59,715 nt of DNA from an uncultured bacterium (GTDB taxonomy: Bacteria; Verrucomicrobiota; Kiritimatiellia; CAIKKV01; CALHGX01). The notes beneath the pieces are model-generated. The model had not been told where the DNA came from and did no database searches. It worked only from the letters and a program-made list of their open reading frames with translations. The DNA is taken from positions 1 to 59,715 of the forward strand of contig CALHGX010000026.1 in assembly GCA_938031185.1 (NCBI GenBank), read 5' to 3'. The stretch's first letter is position 1. Each line of letters starts with the position of its first letter. Position numbers and translations under genes: made by a program. This document shows, piece by piece, positions 16,828 to 26,949 of the stretch.

Positions 16828-19047
16828 ATGCTGGTTTTTCTGGCGCCGGCGGCGCTGGCGGGCCTGTTGCTGCTCAGCGTGCCGATTGTGCTGCACCTCT
16901 TTCGCCCGCAACGGGTGAAGGTGGTGCCCTTCAGCAGTCTGCGCTGGCTGCGGGCCAGCCAGCACAAGCTCTCGCGCCGCATTCGGTGGCACCAGGTGCT
17001 GCTGTTCCTTCTGCGGGCGGGGCTGATTGCGCTGGCGGCGCTGGCGCTGGCACGGCCGGTGTTCACCGCCGGCGGCCGCCGGGCCCGCGTGGACCGGCTG
17101 ATTGTGCTCGACGCGAGCCGGGCCATGACGATGCAGGGCGCGGATCAGAGCATGCTGATGGATCGGGCCCGCACCGTCGCCGAAACGCTGCTGTGGAACG
17201 CGCGGCCGGGCGATCGCACCGCCGTCCTGGCGAGCGGAGCCGAACCGATGGTCCTGGGGCCGCTTATGTCGGAGCCTGACATGCTGCGGAAGAAAGTGAG
17301 CTCTGTGCAGCCAGGGCTGGCGGATGCGCCGGTGACGGCCGCATTGCCGTTGGCGCCCGCGCTCCTTGACGCCGCGGCGCGTGAGGCCAGTGTGGAGCTG
17401 TATGTGGTGACGGCGCACCGGGCAGCCTCCTGGGTTCATCGGGACGTGGCCCGCTTGCTGGAGCGGATGCCGGAAGACTTGCGCGTGCGGGTGGTGGACG
17501 TCGGCCTCGAGCAGCCGCGGCAGGCGTGGATTGCCGAGGCGCGTGTGCTGGACGAAGGCGATTCGTACCGGGTTCGCGCGGTGGTGGCGGGCGTCGGCGA
17601 CCCGCCCCAGTCGCGAACACTCCGGCTTTCCGGCTTGCAGGGCGGGGGGGAAAACGCCCGCCGCCTGACGATAGAAGAGCGTCAGCCGGTGACGGTGGAA
17701 TTCGAAGCGCCCAAACAGGCGGTTCGGGCCGGCGACGCCTTGCGGCTTACGCTGGAGCCGCGGGATGCCCTGCCGAGCGACGACGAGTGGTGGCTGGTGC
17801 CCGATCCGCGGGGCTTGACACGCGTGCTGATTCTGGCAACGGCGGATGCCCGGGCGCCGGAACTGCAGCCCGCGTTTCATCTTCGCATGGCGCTGGCGGC
17901 GTTGGCGGAGGGACAGCCTGGTGTGCTCGGCGTTGAGCAGAAAACTCCGGAAGAGGCGACGCCGGCGGATGTGGCCGCCGCACACATTGTGGTGCTCGCG
18001 GACGTCGGCGGGCTGAGCGAGGCGCTGGCGGAAGCATTGAAAGAGCGCGTGACGGCCGGCGGCGGCGCGATGATCTTTCTTGGCCCCCGAACCGAGCCGG
18101 GAGCGTATGGCCACTGGGTTCGCCAGAGCGGACGGCCGGGCGAAGGACTGTTGCCGGGGCCGGTGGGAGAGCGGGTCGAAGCCGTGCCGGCGTTCGGACG
18201 GCTGCTGCCCTTTGCGGAAGCCGACTGGTCGCATCCGCTGCTCAGCGCCTTGTCCGATCCGACGATGAGCGACTTGGGGCAGGTGGTCTGGCGCGAGTTC
18301 CGGCGGATATCCGTCAGCGGCGCCGACGGCGAAGCCCGGATTCTGGCGACGATCGGCGGGCAGGCGCCGGCGCTGGTCGAACACCGGCGGGGCGCCGGCC
18401 GTGTGCTCGTCGTCAATGCCACGGCGAACGATGCCTGGAGCGATTGGCCGCGCCGCCGCAGTTTCGTTCCGTTTGTGGACCGCGCGGTGCGATATCTGGC
18501 CGGGGGAACAGCCACGCGCGCCGTGTATGAGGTGGGCGACGCCATCACCGTGCCGCTGCCCCATGCGGATCCGGAGCAAGCGGCCGTGGTGACGACACCG
18601 GGCGGGGAATTGCGATTGCGACCCCGTCGGCTGGGCGGACAGCCCTTCCTGCAATTGGATGCGGCCGTGGAACCCGGTCTATATCGGGTGCGATATCAAA
18701 CCATCGCGGGCGAAGAAGCGCTGACCTTCGTCGTGCAGACCCCGAGGCGCTACAGCCCCATGACCCCCGCGGACGATGCGGTGTTGCGCGAGTGGTGGCG
18801 GCCGGCGTCTTATGAGGTGTTGACGCCGGAGGCGGTGGCGCGGCAGGCGACTTCGGGCGGGTTGCGCTGGCCGTTGGAGCCGTGGCTCATGGCCCTGGCG
18901 GCGCTGTTGCTGGCGGCGGAGACGTGGCTGGCCGCGTGGGTCTGCCCCCGGGTGCATCCGCCGATCGCCACCGAATCGGCGGTGGCGCAGCACGGGTTCT
19001 TCCGCCGGCCCACCGCGGAATTGTCCCGGGAGGAACGGCGGCCATGA
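16828..19047 (+). CDS. BatA-like membrane protein with degenerate VWA domain, copy 1
   Basis: 739 residues. The BatA N-terminal domain has two membrane helices (residues ~3-24 and ~57-79) around the conserved RPQRVKVVPFSSLRWL. A VWA domain starts at 90, but its MIDAS motif reads DASRA (D95) instead of DxSxS, so metal binding may be impaired. A periplasmic beta-rich region and an amidotransferase-like region follow, and a C-terminal membrane helix (PWLMALAALLLAAETWL). Such proteins sit in the inner membrane beside MoxR/DUF58 partners. The stop overlaps the next start as ATGA. Confidence 0.85.
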   Translation: MLVFLAPAALAGLLLLSVPIVLHLFRPQRVKVVPFSSLRWLRASQHKLSRRIRWHQVLLFLLRAGLIALAALALARPVFTAGGRRARVDRLIVLDASRAMTMQGADQSMLMDRARTVAETLLWNARPGDRTAVLASGAEPMVLGPLMSEPDMLRKKVSSVQPGLADAPVTAALPLAPALLDAAAREASVELYVVTAHRAASWVHRDVARLLERMPEDLRVRVVDVGLEQPRQAWIAEARVLDEGDSYRVRAVVAGVGDPPQSRTLRLSGLQGGGENARRLTIEERQPVTVEFEAPKQAVRAGDALRLTLEPRDALPSDDEWWLVPDPRGLTRVLILATADARAPELQPAFHLRMALAALAEGQPGVLGVEQKTPEEATPADVAAAHIVVLADVGGLSEALAEALKERVTAGGGAMIFLGPRTEPGAYGHWVRQSGRPGEGLLPGPVGERVEAVPAFGRLLPFAEADWSHPLLSALSDPTMSDLGQVVWREFRRISVSGADGEARILATIGGQAPALVEHRRGAGRVLVVNATANDAWSDWPRRRSFVPFVDRAVRYLAGGTATRAVYEVGDAITVPLPHADPEQAAVVTTPGGELRLRPRRLGGQPFLQLDAAVEPGLYRVRYQTIAGEEALTFVVQTPRRYSPMTPADDAVLREWWRPASYEVLTPEAVARQATSGGLRWPLEPWLMALAALLLAAETWLAAWVCPRVHPPIATESAVAQHGFFRRPTAELSREERRP

Positions 19048-21308
19048 CCATGAACCTTCAACCACTCTGGCCGCACGCCGCCATTGTGATGGCGGGATTG
19101 GCGCTGCTGGCGATGACGGCCGTTGCGGCCCACCGGCTGGCCGTCAAGGAGGTGCCGCGCCGATGGATCGCGCGATTGACGGCGCTGCGTGTTTTGGCCG
19201 TGTTCATCTTCCTGACGGCATTGTGGCGCCCGGTGGTTCGATACGAGCGGCGCGTCGCGGAGAAACCGGATTTGCTGGTGCTGGTGGACGATTCGGCCAG
19301 CATGAGCCAGACGGACGCTGGCGAAAATCTGTCCCGGATGGAACAAGTGCAGCAGGTGCTGCGGCGAAGCGACTTTGCCGGCCGGGCAATGAGCGGCTAC
19401 GACGTGTATGCGTATGCGTGGCATCAAGATGCCCGCCCTGTGGGCCGCGGCGACTGGCGTCATCTCAAGGGCGAGGGGGAGCGGACGCAGCTGGCGGACG
19501 GCTTGCGAAGCGCGTGGTTGCATTACCGCCAGCAGGCGAGGCGGTCGGACGGTACTCGGCGACCGCCGGCGCGTGTGCTGCTCGTCACCGACGGCAATGA
19601 CATGGGGGGGGAAGACCCGGTGGAAGCTGCACGGCGGCTTGGACCAGTGGTGGATGTGCTGGCCCCGCACGGGGGCGGCGTGGCAACGAACGTTGCCCCC
19701 GGCATCGAGATGGTGGCGGCGCAAACGCCGGGCCGCGTGTTGCTCGGATCCGATTCGCGCGTGAGCGTGACGCTGCGCCGCCGGGGCGACGCCGCAACCC
19801 GCTGGGCCCTGACGTTGATCGAGGAAGACGAGCCGATTCTGCGGCAGGAGTTGCGTTTTGAAGCCGACCAGGTCGAGCGGCGGGTGACGCTGGCGCACCG
19901 GCCGACGCGGGCGGGCCTGCGCCGCTATGCGCTGAAGGTGGAACCCGAAAACGCGGCGGACGCGCAAGCCGCGCCGCCCTATGCGTTTACGGTCCGCGTG
20001 GATCCGGATAGCCGCGAGGTGCTGGTGTTGGATGACCACTGGCGCTGGGAGTTCAAGTTTCTCCGCCGCGTGCTTGAATCCGATCCACACTTCAACTTCA
20101 CCGGCTTTTTGGCGCGGCGGCCGGGCATCTATGCCCAGTTTGCCGAACCGGACCGGCGTGTCTCCCTGGCCGGTTTTCCGCAGGGGCGGTTCGACTTGAA
20201 CCGGTTCGACATCATTGTGCTTGGCGACGTGAATCCGACCGGTTGGCCCCGCGGTTTTGCCGCCGGTCTTCGGGAGGCCGTGGTGGATGACGGCCGGTCG
20301 CTCGTCATTCTGGCCGGCCCGGGCGTGACGCGGCTGGCGCGGGAGCCGGAACTGCACGCGCTCCTTCCGGTGGAACTGGGCACGGCCTCCGGGCAGCCGC
20401 TGCCGGGGCCGGTGGCGGTGCGCGTCACCACCGAGGGCGCCAGCTCGCCGATCTTTTTTGATGCGGCGGCGGGCGGCGAGCGGCGTCGGTGGGGCGATTT
20501 GCCGCCGTTCGATCAAATTTATCCGGTGCTGCGCAAGCGGGCGGGAGCGACGATTTTGTTGGAAGCCGCGGGACAGGCCAACGAGTTCGGGCCGCTGATC
20601 GTGGCGGCGGAACACACGGTGGGGCGCGGGCGGGTGTTGTTCATTGCCACGGACACCTTGTGGAAATGGCAGATGATCGGCGCGAGCGACAGCGAGGGGC
20701 AGACGCCGTATCAGGTGTTTTGGCGACAAGCCTTGCGCGCGTTGCAGGCGGAGCGCGCGGCGGCGGAGCCGGTGGGGTTGTGGGTGCAGACGGATCGGTC
20801 CCGGTATACGCAGGGGCAGAATGCGCGGCTACGCGCGGAGATCGAGCCTCGGCGACCGCTGCCGCAGCCGACGGTGGAAGCGGTGGTGACCGGGCCGGAC
20901 GGCCGTGAAACCCCGTTGGCGCTGGAACGGGCGCCGGACCAGCCGCTGGTGTTCACCGGGGCGTTTGAAGTTCGCGCGCCCGGGGCCTATCGCGTGAAAT
21001 GCACGGCACTTTCCGATGGCAAACCCGCGGCGGAGGTCGTGACGGCGTTCGACGCGCAGGCGGCGCCGGGAGAACTGCCGGCCCCGCCGCCGGACCTTAA
21101 CCTGCTGGAGCGGCTGGCCACGGCGACCGGCGGCCGCCTGATTGACGCCGACGATCCCGCCACATGGCCGGAACCATCCACCGGCGAGACCATATTCGGC
21201 CGCGAGACCGTGACGATTGATTGGGCGCACACTATTTGGATTCTGGCTGCCTTGACGCTGGTGCTCGGCGCCGACTGGCTGATCCGGCTGATGAAAGGCT
21301 TTGTGTGA
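19044..21308 (+). CDS. membrane VWA / glutamine-amidotransferase-like protein
   Basis: 755 residues from ATG 19044 (4-bp overlap with the preceding stop). Two N-terminal membrane helices (~12-30, ~45-62) precede a VWA domain with an intact MIDAS (DDSAS, D82). A beta-sandwich region follows, then a class-I glutamine-amidotransferase-like fold without an obvious Cys nucleophile (FDIIVLGDVNPTGWP, GRSLVILAGPGV). A C-terminal membrane helix (TIWILAALTLVLGADWLI) closes it. This architecture is common in planctomycete and verrucomicrobial MoxR loci, where it is the large VWA partner. No enzymatic role is assigned. Confidence 0.82.
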   Translation: MTMNLQPLWPHAAIVMAGLALLAMTAVAAHRLAVKEVPRRWIARLTALRVLAVFIFLTALWRPVVRYERRVAEKPDLLVLVDDSASMSQTDAGENLSRMEQVQQVLRRSDFAGRAMSGYDVYAYAWHQDARPVGRGDWRHLKGEGERTQLADGLRSAWLHYRQQARRSDGTRRPPARVLLVTDGNDMGGEDPVEAARRLGPVVDVLAPHGGGVATNVAPGIEMVAAQTPGRVLLGSDSRVSVTLRRRGDAATRWALTLIEEDEPILRQELRFEADQVERRVTLAHRPTRAGLRRYALKVEPENAADAQAAPPYAFTVRVDPDSREVLVLDDHWRWEFKFLRRVLESDPHFNFTGFLARRPGIYAQFAEPDRRVSLAGFPQGRFDLNRFDIIVLGDVNPTGWPRGFAAGLREAVVDDGRSLVILAGPGVTRLAREPELHALLPVELGTASGQPLPGPVAVRVTTEGASSPIFFDAAAGGERRRWGDLPPFDQIYPVLRKRAGATILLEAAGQANEFGPLIVAAEHTVGRGRVLFIATDTLWKWQMIGASDSEGQTPYQVFWRQALRALQAERAAAEPVGLWVQTDRSRYTQGQNARLRAEIEPRRPLPQPTVEAVVTGPDGRETPLALERAPDQPLVFTGAFEVRAPGAYRVKCTALSDGKPAAEVVTAFDAQAAPGELPAPPPDLNLLERLATATGGRLIDADDPATWPEPSTGETIFGRETVTIDWAHTIWILAALTLVLGADWLIRLMKGFV

Positions 21309-21413
21309 CGGCATGATGGCCTGCCCGAAAAACGGTAATATGCACGGGATAGGACATGACCTGTCACGCCGGCGCTGCGCAGAACCGCGCGCGAGGCGGA
21401 GGAGGAACCGGGA

Positions 21414-24400
21414 ATGACAACAGAGCAACTGCCCCCGCCGACAGGCGGAGACTTTTCGCCGCAGGCTGAGGCCGAACGGCTGCGCCGCCTGCTGCTGCGG
21501 CAGCAGGCGCGGTGGCGGCAACTCTCGGTGCTGCGATCCGGCGCGCTGACCTTGATTGAGGTGCTGGCGTATTTGTGGATTGCGATCGGCTTGGACAGCG
21601 TGCTGCATTTTCCCGTCTGGGCCCGGTGGGTGGTGGCGCTGGTGCTGCTGGCGCTGGTGGTGACGGCCGCGCGCGGTTTTGCCGCCGCGTGGCGGCGCAG
21701 CCGGATTACGGAAGACGAGGTGGCGCTGGCCATCGAAAGGGAAACAGCCGGCGCCCTGGAAAACCGGGTGATCAACACCCTGCAGCTTTCGCGCTGCGCC
21801 GACGCGACGGCCGAGGCCGCGGCGGCGGTGCGGGAGAACTGCCGGCGGTTGAAGGACGTGGCGCTGCGGCCGGCGGTCCGTGTGGGGCCCGTGTTTCAGC
21901 GCGTGGGATTGGCGCTGGCGCTCGTGCTGGCGGGCCTGGCGTTGTGGCGCAGCCAGCCGGAACGCTTTGCCAGCTCGGCCACCCGCATTCTGCTGCCGTT
22001 CGCGCAGATTGATCCCGTGTATCGGACGGTGCTGCAGGTGCTGCCGGGCGATGTGGAGGCGCGGCTCGGGGAAACGGTGCGCATACGCATTCGGATTCGC
22101 GGACGGATACCGGCGACACTCTCGCTGCGGCAGAATGCGGAAGGGGACCGCTCCACCATCGAGCTGCCGGTGCCCCGCGGGCAGCGGGAAGTGGAATATG
22201 CGTTTGAAGACGTGCGCCGCACGATTGGCTATTCCGTGCGTGGAGGCGACTACACTACGCCGACGTACATGATTTTCGTGCCCGTGCCGCCCTCCGTTCG
22301 CCGCGCCCGGGTGACGATCCGGTATCCGGAGTACACCCGTTTGCCCGAGCGCGTGCTGGATGTGTCCGGCGGCGATTTGGCGGCCCTGGTTGGAGCGCAG
22401 GTGACGGCCCGACTGACGCTTGACCGCCCGCTCGAAAAGCCGCGGGTGGTGTTGGAAGCCGCCGCTGCCCCCGAAGGGGAAGAGGCGCGGGTGCAGCGCA
22501 TCAGCCCAACGGAACTGGATCTGGCCTTTGTGGTTGGGAGCGCCACGGGGTATCGGTTGGAGGGCGAACGAGACGGCCGCTCCTTGCCGCCTCGCCGGTA
22601 TGCCATCCGGGTGCTGGTCGACGAAGCGCCCACTGTGCAGTTGGAAGGCCTTGGCGAAGATGAAATGGTGTCCGCCGATGCTGTGATGTCGGTGACCATG
22701 ACCGCGCGGGACGATTTCGGACTGCGGGCGGCGGGATTATTTTTCCGGCCTGCGGCGGAGACCGCCGGTGCGGAGGCGGAATGGACGCCTGTCACGGTGT
22801 GGCAGGACGCGGGGCAGGGCGCGCTGGCGCAGTGGGCTACAAACCTGGCGGTGCCGGTGGAAAAACTGAATGCATGGGAAGGGGACGCGGTGGAACTGTG
22901 CGCCATGGCGCGAGACTACGATCCCGCGAAGGGCGACGCGTGGCAGACCGGCTCCGTGGTGCGCGTGATGGTGGGCGGCGAGGCCACGGCGCTGCAGCGG
23001 ACGTATGAACGCATTTTGCAGGGGGAAAGGGATTTGAGAGCCTTGGCGGAGGATGTGGAATCCGCGGCCGAGGAGGCGCTGGCCTGGTCGCGCCGTCTGG
23101 ATGCGGAGCCGGCGCGTTATAGGGAGGCCGGCGGGCGCGCCGAGGTGGAACAGGCGGTGGCCGCGATGACCAACCGGCAGGCGGCGCTCCGTGAACGCGC
23201 TTCGGCGCTGGCTCGAACGATGGCCGAAGAAGCGGGGACGCTGCGGGTGTCCGTGGGCATGCTGGCCGACACGGAAATGGTACGCGGGTTGCGGATTCTC
23301 GACAGCGTCTTGCGGCGGGAGACGCCGCAGGACCAATCCGCGGCGCTGTCCGATGCCCGGCTGACGGGGGACCGAGTCGCCCGCAGCTTGCGCGCCGTGC
23401 TCGATCAATATGTGGTGTTCCGCCAGGATTGGGAACTGGCGCACATGACCGCTTTCACGCTCATGCTGGCGGAGCGGCAATCCCGCATGGCGACCGATTC
23501 GACGCGGTATGCACAACTTCCGCCTGAAACCCCGATGGTGCGCCTCAAGGAGGGCGCTGAACGGCGGCAGCGTAAGATGGGCGAACTGACGGCCTTGGCA
23601 CAGACCGCGCTAGCCGGCTTGGGGCCGCGGCTGGCGGACACCGAGCCCTTGGTGGCGGCGGCCTTTACCAACGCAGCGGCGGCGGTGGATCGAGCGGGGG
23701 TCAAAGAGCGCATGAAGGAAGCCGCCAAGCGGTTGGCGCGGGCCGAGTGGACGGCGGCAGCGCCGCCGCAGGAACAGGCCGCCGAGGCGCTCAAGGTCAT
23801 TCATGGGGATTTGGTGCGCGCCCAGGCGGACGCGGTGCGGCAGGCGCTGGCGGCGCTCCAGGAACTGGCGCGTGACGACGTCAAGGCGCAGGCGGAGCTC
23901 GCTGAACTCAAACCCGGCGGCGGCCAAACGCTGGCGGACCTTGATCCCGCCAAGGCCAGTCTGGAGGAACTGGCGCTGATCCGGCGATTGTCTGATGAAC
24001 TCAAGAAACGCCGCCATCCGCCCGGCGGCGCGGGGGACCTGACGTATCTGGTTTCCGAGGAAATGGCCAAGCGTCTGCAAGGGGCCGGCGACGAGCAACA
24101 GGAATTGGAGGATGTTTTCCTGGCGAAGACCTCGACGGGGCAGTTCAATTCGCCCAATCAGTCCGATCGCGAATCGAATCCCATCAAGCCCTTCGTGCAG
24201 GACGAGGTCTATGATCTCATCGGCGACCTCATCGAGGAGGTGGATGACCTCCAGGACAAGTACGATACCTATAACCTCACCTATGGCCTGGGCATACGCG
24301 AAGAAGGGGAAATCAAGAAACAGCAGGGCGACATCAATTCCTCGGCCGCCAATGCCTTCACGGGCAACCAGAAGCAGCCGACGCACAACTTTGGCGGCGT

Positions 24401-25094
24401 TTCGCGTCCCGGTCGGCAGGGGGCGCGGGCGCATGGGCGGGTGGTCGGCGACGAAAGCGTCAACCGGCGCGGGCGCGACCAAGCGCAGGAAGGACAGCTC
24501 AAGGTGGAGGATCAGGACGGCTCGTTGACGCAGCGCAAGTCGGATGACCCACAACCGGATGTCTCCACCGGCATTGGTGGGCGTGACGTGGAGGGGGAAG
24601 AGCCGCCGAGTTTTAGTTTGAAGGATGCCGGCGAATGGAAAGACGAAATGGCTGATCGCATGAAGGCGCCGGGATCCAAGCAACAGATTGTGGAGCGGAA
24701 AGGCAAGCCGCTGGACTTTGAAGTGGCCCAGGCGCTGCGTGATCTGGAAAGCAAACAGGAGCAGATCATCGAGCGGATCAAAGCCGTCAAAAAGGATCTG
24801 GACAACCTGTACCTGCCGAGCGACCAGTTGGACGAAATGACGGCCCAGTTGCGGAGCAATCTCGAGCGGCTGGTGGAGAAGCCGGATGCCGAACTGTTTC
24901 GCGAGCAGATGGCCACACTCGATCGGCTGCGCGGCGCGCTGGTGGTGTTCAACCGGCCGGCCTCCGAGTTTCAGCCAAGCTTGGCGCGCGAGCAGCGGGT
25001 GGGCGGCGACATTCTCGACGAACCGCCCTGGCGCGCGGTGCCGGGCTATGAGGATGCGGTGAAGGCGTATTACGAGAAACTGGCGAATCCATGA
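21414..25094 (+). CDS. DUF4175-type giant membrane/periplasmic protein
   Basis: 1226 residues. Two N-terminal membrane helices lie around residues 43-85, with a third near 161-180. A periplasmic beta-rich part with RVTIRYPEYTRLPERVLD is typical of DUF4175-like proteins next to MoxR operons. A long alpha-helical, Ala/Glu/Arg-rich central region is probably coiled coil (~530-900). The C-terminal third is polar and low in complexity (GRVVGDESVNRRGRDQAQEG). Function is unknown; it may be a scaffold reaching across the periplasm. The start at 21414 has GGAGGAACCGGG upstream, and the end overlaps the next gene as ATGA. Confidence 0.78.
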   Translation: MTTEQLPPPTGGDFSPQAEAERLRRLLLRQQARWRQLSVLRSGALTLIEVLAYLWIAIGLDSVLHFPVWARWVVALVLLALVVTAARGFAAAWRRSRITEDEVALAIERETAGALENRVINTLQLSRCADATAEAAAAVRENCRRLKDVALRPAVRVGPVFQRVGLALALVLAGLALWRSQPERFASSATRILLPFAQIDPVYRTVLQVLPGDVEARLGETVRIRIRIRGRIPATLSLRQNAEGDRSTIELPVPRGQREVEYAFEDVRRTIGYSVRGGDYTTPTYMIFVPVPPSVRRARVTIRYPEYTRLPERVLDVSGGDLAALVGAQVTARLTLDRPLEKPRVVLEAAAAPEGEEARVQRISPTELDLAFVVGSATGYRLEGERDGRSLPPRRYAIRVLVDEAPTVQLEGLGEDEMVSADAVMSVTMTARDDFGLRAAGLFFRPAAETAGAEAEWTPVTVWQDAGQGALAQWATNLAVPVEKLNAWEGDAVELCAMARDYDPAKGDAWQTGSVVRVMVGGEATALQRTYERILQGERDLRALAEDVESAAEEALAWSRRLDAEPARYREAGGRAEVEQAVAAMTNRQAALRERASALARTMAEEAGTLRVSVGMLADTEMVRGLRILDSVLRRETPQDQSAALSDARLTGDRVARSLRAVLDQYVVFRQDWELAHMTAFTLMLAERQSRMATDSTRYAQLPPETPMVRLKEGAERRQRKMGELTALAQTALAGLGPRLADTEPLVAAAFTNAAAAVDRAGVKERMKEAAKRLARAEWTAAAPPQEQAAEALKVIHGDLVRAQADAVRQALAALQELARDDVKAQAELAELKPGGGQTLADLDPAKASLEELALIRRLSDELKKRRHPPGGAGDLTYLVSEEMAKRLQGAGDEQQELEDVFLAKTSTGQFNSPNQSDRESNPIKPFVQDEVYDLIGDLIEEVDDLQDKYDTYNLTYGLGIREEGEIKKQQGDINSSAANAFTGNQKQPTHNFGGVSRPGRQGARAHGRVVGDESVNRRGRDQAQEGQLKVEDQDGSLTQRKSDDPQPDVSTGIGGRDVEGEEPPSFSLKDAGEWKDEMADRMKAPGSKQQIVERKGKPLDFEVAQALRDLESKQEQIIERIKAVKKDLDNLYLPSDQLDEMTAQLRSNLERLVEKPDAELFREQMATLDRLRGALVVFNRPASEFQPSLAREQRVGGDILDEPPWRAVPGYEDAVKAYYEKLANP

Positions 25095-26284
25095 TGCAGA
25101 AAGTTCAGGGAATCGGGTTGGCGTTGTTGCTTGGGGCGGCCGGTTGGTTGGCCGCGCAGGAGGCGCCGCCGGTGCTGCCGAAAGAGGTGAAACTTTTCGC
25201 GGCGACGGGCGCGGTGAGCGTGGCCGTGTGTGACGAGCAAGGCCTGCTGGCGGCTGCATGCCGGGGGGCGGTTTCCGGTGTACAGCTATGGAAACTTGAT
25301 CCGGACGGCGTGCCGTCAGCAGAGGCCGTGACGCTTCCGCCGGCCGTTCCCGCCGGCGCGGGCGCGTTGCAGGTGGGCCCGCTGCGCGTGTTGTTCCATC
25401 CCCGGCAGCCGGTGCTGTATGTGTGGCAAGGGTGTGTGTTGCCGCCCCAGGGCGCGCCCGAACGGCAAGCGGCGGACGCGGAGTTCCGGTGTTTGGTCGT
25501 ATATCGCTGGACGAACAATGCGATGGAGACAGTGGGGAGCTTTGTGGGCGGAACGCATGCCTTCCTCCATGTGGGCGCGGCGGCGTTGGCTGTGGATCCG
25601 GAAGGGCGGCGGCTTTTCATGGCGCCGCTGCGACCAGTGGGGGCGACCCGGACGGCCATAGGATGGCTGGACTTGGATGCCGAGGGGTTGCCAAAACAGA
25701 CGCCGGTGCTCAAGCCGGGAAGTTTGGATAATCGGGGGTTAGAGGAGTTTGAAATGGCCTGGCACCCTTACCGGATGGATGTGCCGGATTTTGGCGACCA
25801 GCCGTTATGGTCGCTGGTCGCCCCCTCCGCCACGGTGCTGTGGAGTGGTACGCCCAATGGCGGTCTCTTCATTTTCGATACGGAGAACCGGCGTGCCGCC
25901 GTGGCTTACTGCTCCGTGCCGGGAATCAAGTCCTCCGCTTGGACGATGTTGGCGATGGACCCCATCCGGCCGCAGTTTTTCGGCGTGGGACAATACTGGC
26001 CGGCGATATTTCGCATGGCGCATGCCGAAGGATACCCCACGCTGCTGCCGGAAACGCGGTATGAGGAGGGGGCGGCGTGCTCTTCAGAACCCGTGGTGAT
26101 GACGACGGAGCCGCCCCGGGTGGCGGTGGGCGGCGGACGCTCCGTCCATGCGTGGACGTCGGACAAGAACGGCCGCCTGGGTGGGGAGCGCCTGGTGTGG
26201 CCCGTGCCGTCGGCGGAGGTCCGCGCCATGGCATGGTCGGTTCGTTTTAAGACGCTCTATGTTCCGGCGGAGGGGCTGCCGTGA
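25091..26284 (+). CDS. secreted protein, beta-propeller-like
   Basis: 397 residues. A signal peptide (MMQKVQGIGLALLLGAAGWLAAQ) precedes repeated segments with the look of propeller blades: LFHPRQPVLYVW, ALAVDPEGRRLFMAPL and MAWSVRFKTLYVP. I do not recognise a specific family. An ATG one codon later (25094) is also possible. Both ends are overlapped (ATGA at 25091-25094, GTGA at 26281-26284), so translation is coupled to the DUF4175 gene and the next secreted protein. Confidence 0.65.
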   Translation: MMQKVQGIGLALLLGAAGWLAAQEAPPVLPKEVKLFAATGAVSVAVCDEQGLLAAACRGAVSGVQLWKLDPDGVPSAEAVTLPPAVPAGAGALQVGPLRVLFHPRQPVLYVWQGCVLPPQGAPERQAADAEFRCLVVYRWTNNAMETVGSFVGGTHAFLHVGAAALAVDPEGRRLFMAPLRPVGATRTAIGWLDLDAEGLPKQTPVLKPGSLDNRGLEEFEMAWHPYRMDVPDFGDQPLWSLVAPSATVLWSGTPNGGLFIFDTENRRAAVAYCSVPGIKSSAWTMLAMDPIRPQFFGVGQYWPAIFRMAHAEGYPTLLPETRYEEGAACSSEPVVMTTEPPRVAVGGGRSVHAWTSDKNGRLGGERLVWPVPSAEVRAMAWSVRFKTLYVPAEGLP

Positions 26285-26949
26285 GGACGAAACGGCTGTT
26301 GCGAGCGGGGTTGATGGGAGGGCTGGTGCTGGCCGGCTGGCTTGCCGAGGCCCGCACCATCGTGTTGGACGCCCGCCAGTTGGAACGGGCGGCGGGCTTG
26401 GAAGCCTCTGCGCCGCGGCACGGTTGGGCAATGACTCGCGAGGGGACGCACTCGTGGGCCAATGTGATACACGCGGGGCTCCTAGATTTGACTCGGGGCC
26501 GTTGTTTCCTCTTTGCATTCTCGCTGGCAGATATTCCGAAGGGCCATCGCATTACGCATGCCGAACTCGTGTTGCCCATTTCCACGTGGTGGGGCACGGA
26601 GCCGCGGTTCTATCTCTGGCGCGTGTTGGCGGAATGGGGGCATGGCGTTTGTTGGGACTATCGGCTGGTGGGCGACAAACGCTTGGAGTGGACACGTCCT
26701 GGTGCGGCCGGCATGGGATCCGATCGGGCGGCGCGACCGACGGCGATCGTGCGATTAACGGAGGCGGGCTCCGTGGTGATCAACGTGACGGAAGACCTTG
26801 ACCTCTGGCAGCGCGGCGCAGCGGCGCAACAGGGCTGGCTGTTGTCGGTGGAGGATCCCGACGTCACGATTCGCTTTCCCTCGCCCTTGTACAACGAGGC
26901 CAGCTCTTGGAAACTGCGAATTTCCTTCGAACCGGAGGCGATGCCATGA
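26281..26949 (+). CDS. secreted DNRLRE-like beta-sandwich protein
   Basis: 222 residues from GTG 26281. After a signal peptide (RAGLMGGLVLAGWLAEA) the protein follows the DNRLRE plan found in surface and carbohydrate-binding proteins: FLFAFSLADIPKGHRITHAELVLPI, a Trp-rich middle (WDYR...EWTRP), VINVTEDLDLWQRGAA and a closing RISFEP strand. The match is by pattern only. It is embedded in the coupled operon (GTGA upstream, ATGA downstream), so it is probably a subunit or ligand of the same assembly. Confidence 0.6.
   Translation: MRTKRLLRAGLMGGLVLAGWLAEARTIVLDARQLERAAGLEASAPRHGWAMTREGTHSWANVIHAGLLDLTRGRCFLFAFSLADIPKGHRITHAELVLPISTWWGTEPRFYLWRVLAEWGHGVCWDYRLVGDKRLEWTRPGAAGMGSDRAARPTAIVRLTEAGSVVINVTEDLDLWQRGAAAQQGWLLSVEDPDVTIRFPSPLYNEASSWKLRISFEPEAMP

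Noticed and set aside
15976-18654. 892-codon open frame on the minus strand
   Set aside because: Lies antisense to the DUF58 and BatA genes, which have clear domains and ribosome-binding sites; the antisense translation is His/Arg/Pro-rich without motifs.
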